Source: Terriglobia bacterium | Lineage (GTDB): Bacteria; Acidobacteriota; Terriglobia; Terriglobales; Acidobacteriaceae | DNA: 64,000 nt | Assembly: GCA_020073665.1 (NCBI GenBank) | Contig: JAIQEU010000007.1 | Location: 67,001 to 131,000 of the forward strand | Reading direction: 5' to 3' | In this document: one piece after another, positions 61,826-64,000 of the stretch | Position numbering within the stretch: the first letter of the stretch is position 1 | Layout of the letters: each line of letters begins with the position of its first letter | Position numbers and translations under genes: made by a program | Notes under the pieces: model-generated | Told to the model about the DNA's origin: nothing | Database searches by the model: none | The model's input: only the letters and a program-made list of their open reading frames with translations

Positions 61826-63892
61826 TTGGCGCGGAAAATTCTGCTCGCGGACGACAGTGTGACAGCCCAGAACATGGGCCGGCGCATACTCACCGATGCC
61901 GGCTATGAGGTGGTCACGGTCAACAACGGCTCGGCGGCGCTCAAAAAGATCGCTGAGCAGGCGCCAGACCTCATTGTGCTGGACGTCTACATGCCCGGCT
62001 ACAGCGGCTTGGAAGTGTGCCAGCGGATCAAGGAAAACCGCGAGACCTCGCGCATTCCGGTGTTGCTCACCGTAGGCAAACTGGAGCCTTTCAAACCCGA
62101 AGAAGCCCGCCGGGTTCGCGCCGACGCTTACATCGTCAAACCCTTTGAGGCCAGTGAACTCCTGACCGCGCTTACCAAGCTCGAAGACAAGATCGTTCCC
62201 CAACCGGAACCCTACAAGCCCGGCCGCTTCGCCAAAGCAATCGCCTCGGTTGAGGGCAAAGGGGAAGACTTCGGTGACCGCGAAACCGGATGGAAAGAAC
62301 GGCTGATCATTCCGCCGCCGGTACACAAACTGCACGAAGAACTGCCGCCGGAAGCGCCTGCGGTGGCGACTGCCACCTTCCGCGAACTGGCCCGCCCGGA
62401 AGACTTCAAGCCGGCGGAAGTGAAAACTGAATTTGAGCGCCCCATCCCGGCGGGGTTGCCGGCAGACATTACCCCCGAAGAAATCGCGGCGATCACGGCC
62501 GCGGCAGCAGCGTTCAGCGGCAAACCAGCGCCGGCTGCTCCCGCGCCCGACGCGCCGGTCGCAGCGCTGGAAGAAATGGCGGTAACGCCAGAAGCAATAT
62601 CTCCGGCAACGACGCAAGCGGAAACTACGGTGATGCCGGAAGCGGTGGATGCTGCGGCGGTCGTGGCAGACGAGAACGCCGCCGAGCCTGCTCCTGCGAC
62701 CTTCGCCTCCGTGGCACCGATGGAGGCTTCGCCCGCCGAGAGTGCTCCAGCCGAGAGCGTCCCCGAGCCTGCTCCTGCATCCGAGGAGACCGCACCGATT
62801 CCCGCTCCCGAAGTTGCGGCAAGTGAACCTGCTCCCACCGAAGAAAAGTCCGCCGCGCCCGCAGAAACAGAATCACAGCCCAACGCCGCGGTCGAGCCGA
62901 TCGCGGAACCCGCAGTAGCCGCCGACAGGTCTACGCATCACGATGCCGAAGTCCTGGCGGCCGTGGCCTCCCTGGGAGCACCCACGAACGGAGACGGGCG
63001 TGACTCTGCTGGACCGGACGGCGACCTGACCAACGAAACTCCGGCCAGAGTTGCCGCCGCCGTGGCGGAATTGGCCGCAGTCGGCACATTCGCCTCCGGA
63101 CCCCGGTGGATCGCAGAGCCAATTCCTCTGGCGGAAGAGGAATCCACTCTCATTCTGGAACGCGAGATGGAAAAGTCCTACGCCGCCTTCGCAGCCGCCG
63201 ATGCGGCCCGGACCGCTTTCGCCGCAGCCAGCCTGGAAGTCGCTGCGGCCGCGTCGATCGCAGAGCTTCCCGCGATCGCGCCGGCCGAGTCCGCTGCGCC
63301 AGGCACAGAACCATCCCGCGACGTTCCTGCGGACCCGAGTTCAGAACCAGCAGTTGCCATTTCCGAACCAGTCCCGACGCCGGAACCGATTCCGGCGGAG
63401 GCAGTTGCAACCGCCTCGGAATCTTCGCCCGCGGAAGTGAGCGCGCCCGTCGCGTCGATCGCTGACAGCGCCCCGCCTCCTGCACCGGCAGAAGCAGCCT
63501 ACGCGGCCGCGGCCTCAGCCAGTTCCTCAGCCGGCGAATCAACCACCCTGGAACCTGTCTCGCCGGCCGCAGACTCCGACGATCGCCAGCGCGAAGCCGA
63601 GCTCGCCGCCGCCTGGGCCAATTGGCACCAGATTCGCGACTCGATTATGGGGTCGCAGATCGCGGTGCAGATCGCTGACGCCGAAGCCGGATTCAACGTG
63701 CAGAAGCCAGAGCCAGCCCCGCCGGCTGAGCCCGAAGCCAGACCCGAAGTGGAATCGCAAGCCGCTGCCACACCCGACGAGCCCTCACCGGACGTCTCCA
63801 GCATCGTCGACAACATGCTCGCCGAACTCAAGCCCAAGCTGATGGAAGAACTCGCCAGGAAACTGGGCAACGAAAAGAAGAAAAAGAAGTAG
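61826..63892 (+). CDS. Response-regulator receiver domain with a long Ala/Pro/Glu-rich tail
   Basis: 688 residues from a TTG with AAAGGAAACCC before it. Residues 1-122 are a receiver domain: acidic pair D9/D10 in LLADDS, phosphorylation site D53 in VLDVYMPGYSG, T82 in LLTVGKLE and K105 in YIVKPF. Instead of an output domain, about 450 residues of Ala/Pro/Glu/Ser-rich sequence follow (VKTEFERPIPAGLPADITPE, then many APAP, EPAPA and AESAPAE runs), with short helical islands, and the end is MEELARKLGNEKKKKK. A similar KKKK tail ends BamD upstream. It may be a scaffold or a polar organiser; no DNA-binding domain is visible. Confidence 0.85.
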   Translation: MARKILLADDSVTAQNMGRRILTDAGYEVVTVNNGSAALKKIAEQAPDLIVLDVYMPGYSGLEVCQRIKENRETSRIPVLLTVGKLEPFKPEEARRVRADAYIVKPFEASELLTALTKLEDKIVPQPEPYKPGRFAKAIASVEGKGEDFGDRETGWKERLIIPPPVHKLHEELPPEAPAVATATFRELARPEDFKPAEVKTEFERPIPAGLPADITPEEIAAITAAAAAFSGKPAPAAPAPDAPVAALEEMAVTPEAISPATTQAETTVMPEAVDAAAVVADENAAEPAPATFASVAPMEASPAESAPAESVPEPAPASEETAPIPAPEVAASEPAPTEEKSAAPAETESQPNAAVEPIAEPAVAADRSTHHDAEVLAAVASLGAPTNGDGRDSAGPDGDLTNETPARVAAAVAELAAVGTFASGPRWIAEPIPLAEEESTLILEREMEKSYAAFAAADAARTAFAAASLEVAAAASIAELPAIAPAESAAPGTEPSRDVPADPSSEPAVAISEPVPTPEPIPAEAVATASESSPAEVSAPVASIADSAPPPAPAEAAYAAAASASSSAGESTTLEPVSPAADSDDRQREAELAAAWANWHQIRDSIMGSQIAVQIADAEAGFNVQKPEPAPPAEPEARPEVESQAAATPDEPSPDVSSIVDNMLAELKPKLMEELARKLGNEKKKKK

Positions 63893-64000
63893 GCTCACCC
63901 CGCGCTCTCCGGCCTAAGTCTCCAGTTCGTACGGACTGCTAACTGGGGACGCTGGCGGGTGGCCCAGACATTCCGTCCTCGAGAACATAAAGTGCCGAAC

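Overview
The window is about 64 kb of GC-rich (roughly 60 %) bacterial chromosome. It is densely coded on both strands, with no insertion sequence, phage, CRISPR array, rRNA or tRNA that I could recognise. The gene content suggests a soil-type Acidobacteriota (Terriglobia-like) genome: many secreted TPR, Asp-box and proline/alanine-rich proteins, a long acidobacterial-style M23 peptidase, BamD with a disordered tail, paired panB/panC, hslV/hslU and several DinB-family proteins. This placement is inference from gene style, not from a marker gene.

Layout. 1-6.7 kb: end of an MDR oxidoreductase, a small secreted protein, an M1 aminopeptidase and a TPR protein. 6.7-10.4 kb: a protein-bound sulfur-transfer cluster on the minus strand (PLP cysteine synthase, JAMM protease, ubiquitin-like sulfur carrier, E1-like/rhodanese activator). 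10.5-16 kb: RNase HI with an extra C-terminal domain, an esterase, a phosphoesterase, an ABC ATPase and a prohibitin. 16.3-20.2 kb: two tandem secreted Asp-box proteins, followed by a 900-base non-coding stretch with a tandem structured-RNA-like repeat and a beta-propeller gene remnant. 20.3-28.7 kb: biotin-dependent carboxyltransferase, gluQ, thiL, M23 peptidase, FAH-family hydrolase and a fibronectin-type lipoprotein. 28.8-35.6 kb: aminotransferases, hslVU, a His/Met/Cys-rich exported protein and a DUF1624 membrane protein. 35.7-46 kb: acnA, purD/purE, galU, mfd. 46-54.6 kb: amidinotransferase-like enzyme, hemL, polysaccharide deacetylase, deoxynucleoside kinase, panB, panC, mpg. 54.7-64 kb: envelope proteins, a peroxiredoxin with an in-frame TGA, an MBL hydrolase, rpe, bamD and a receiver-domain protein.

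The most striking item is the peroxiredoxin at 55297-55758. An in-frame TGA falls exactly at the peroxidatic cysteine codon (TPG-U-T), the frame continues intact to a normal C-terminus, and a 20-nt hairpin begins nine bases after the TGA. It is very probably a selenoprotein. The sulfur-carrier cluster is also notable: the carrier ends in Gly-Gly-Arg rather than Gly-Gly, so it should need trimming, and a JAMM protease gene is encoded between it and the cysteine synthase gene.

A third theme is intergenic. About ten spacers hold long imperfect inverted repeats built from short reiterated words (CAGTCGTC, CACAGAG, GTTGGTC, TTAGC, ATTGCC and others), and a separate small palindrome family (arms GGGACAGCCG / CGGCTGTCCC) occurs four times at gene ends. 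One inverted repeat runs into two convergent genes and encodes near-identical C-terminal tails in unrelated proteins.
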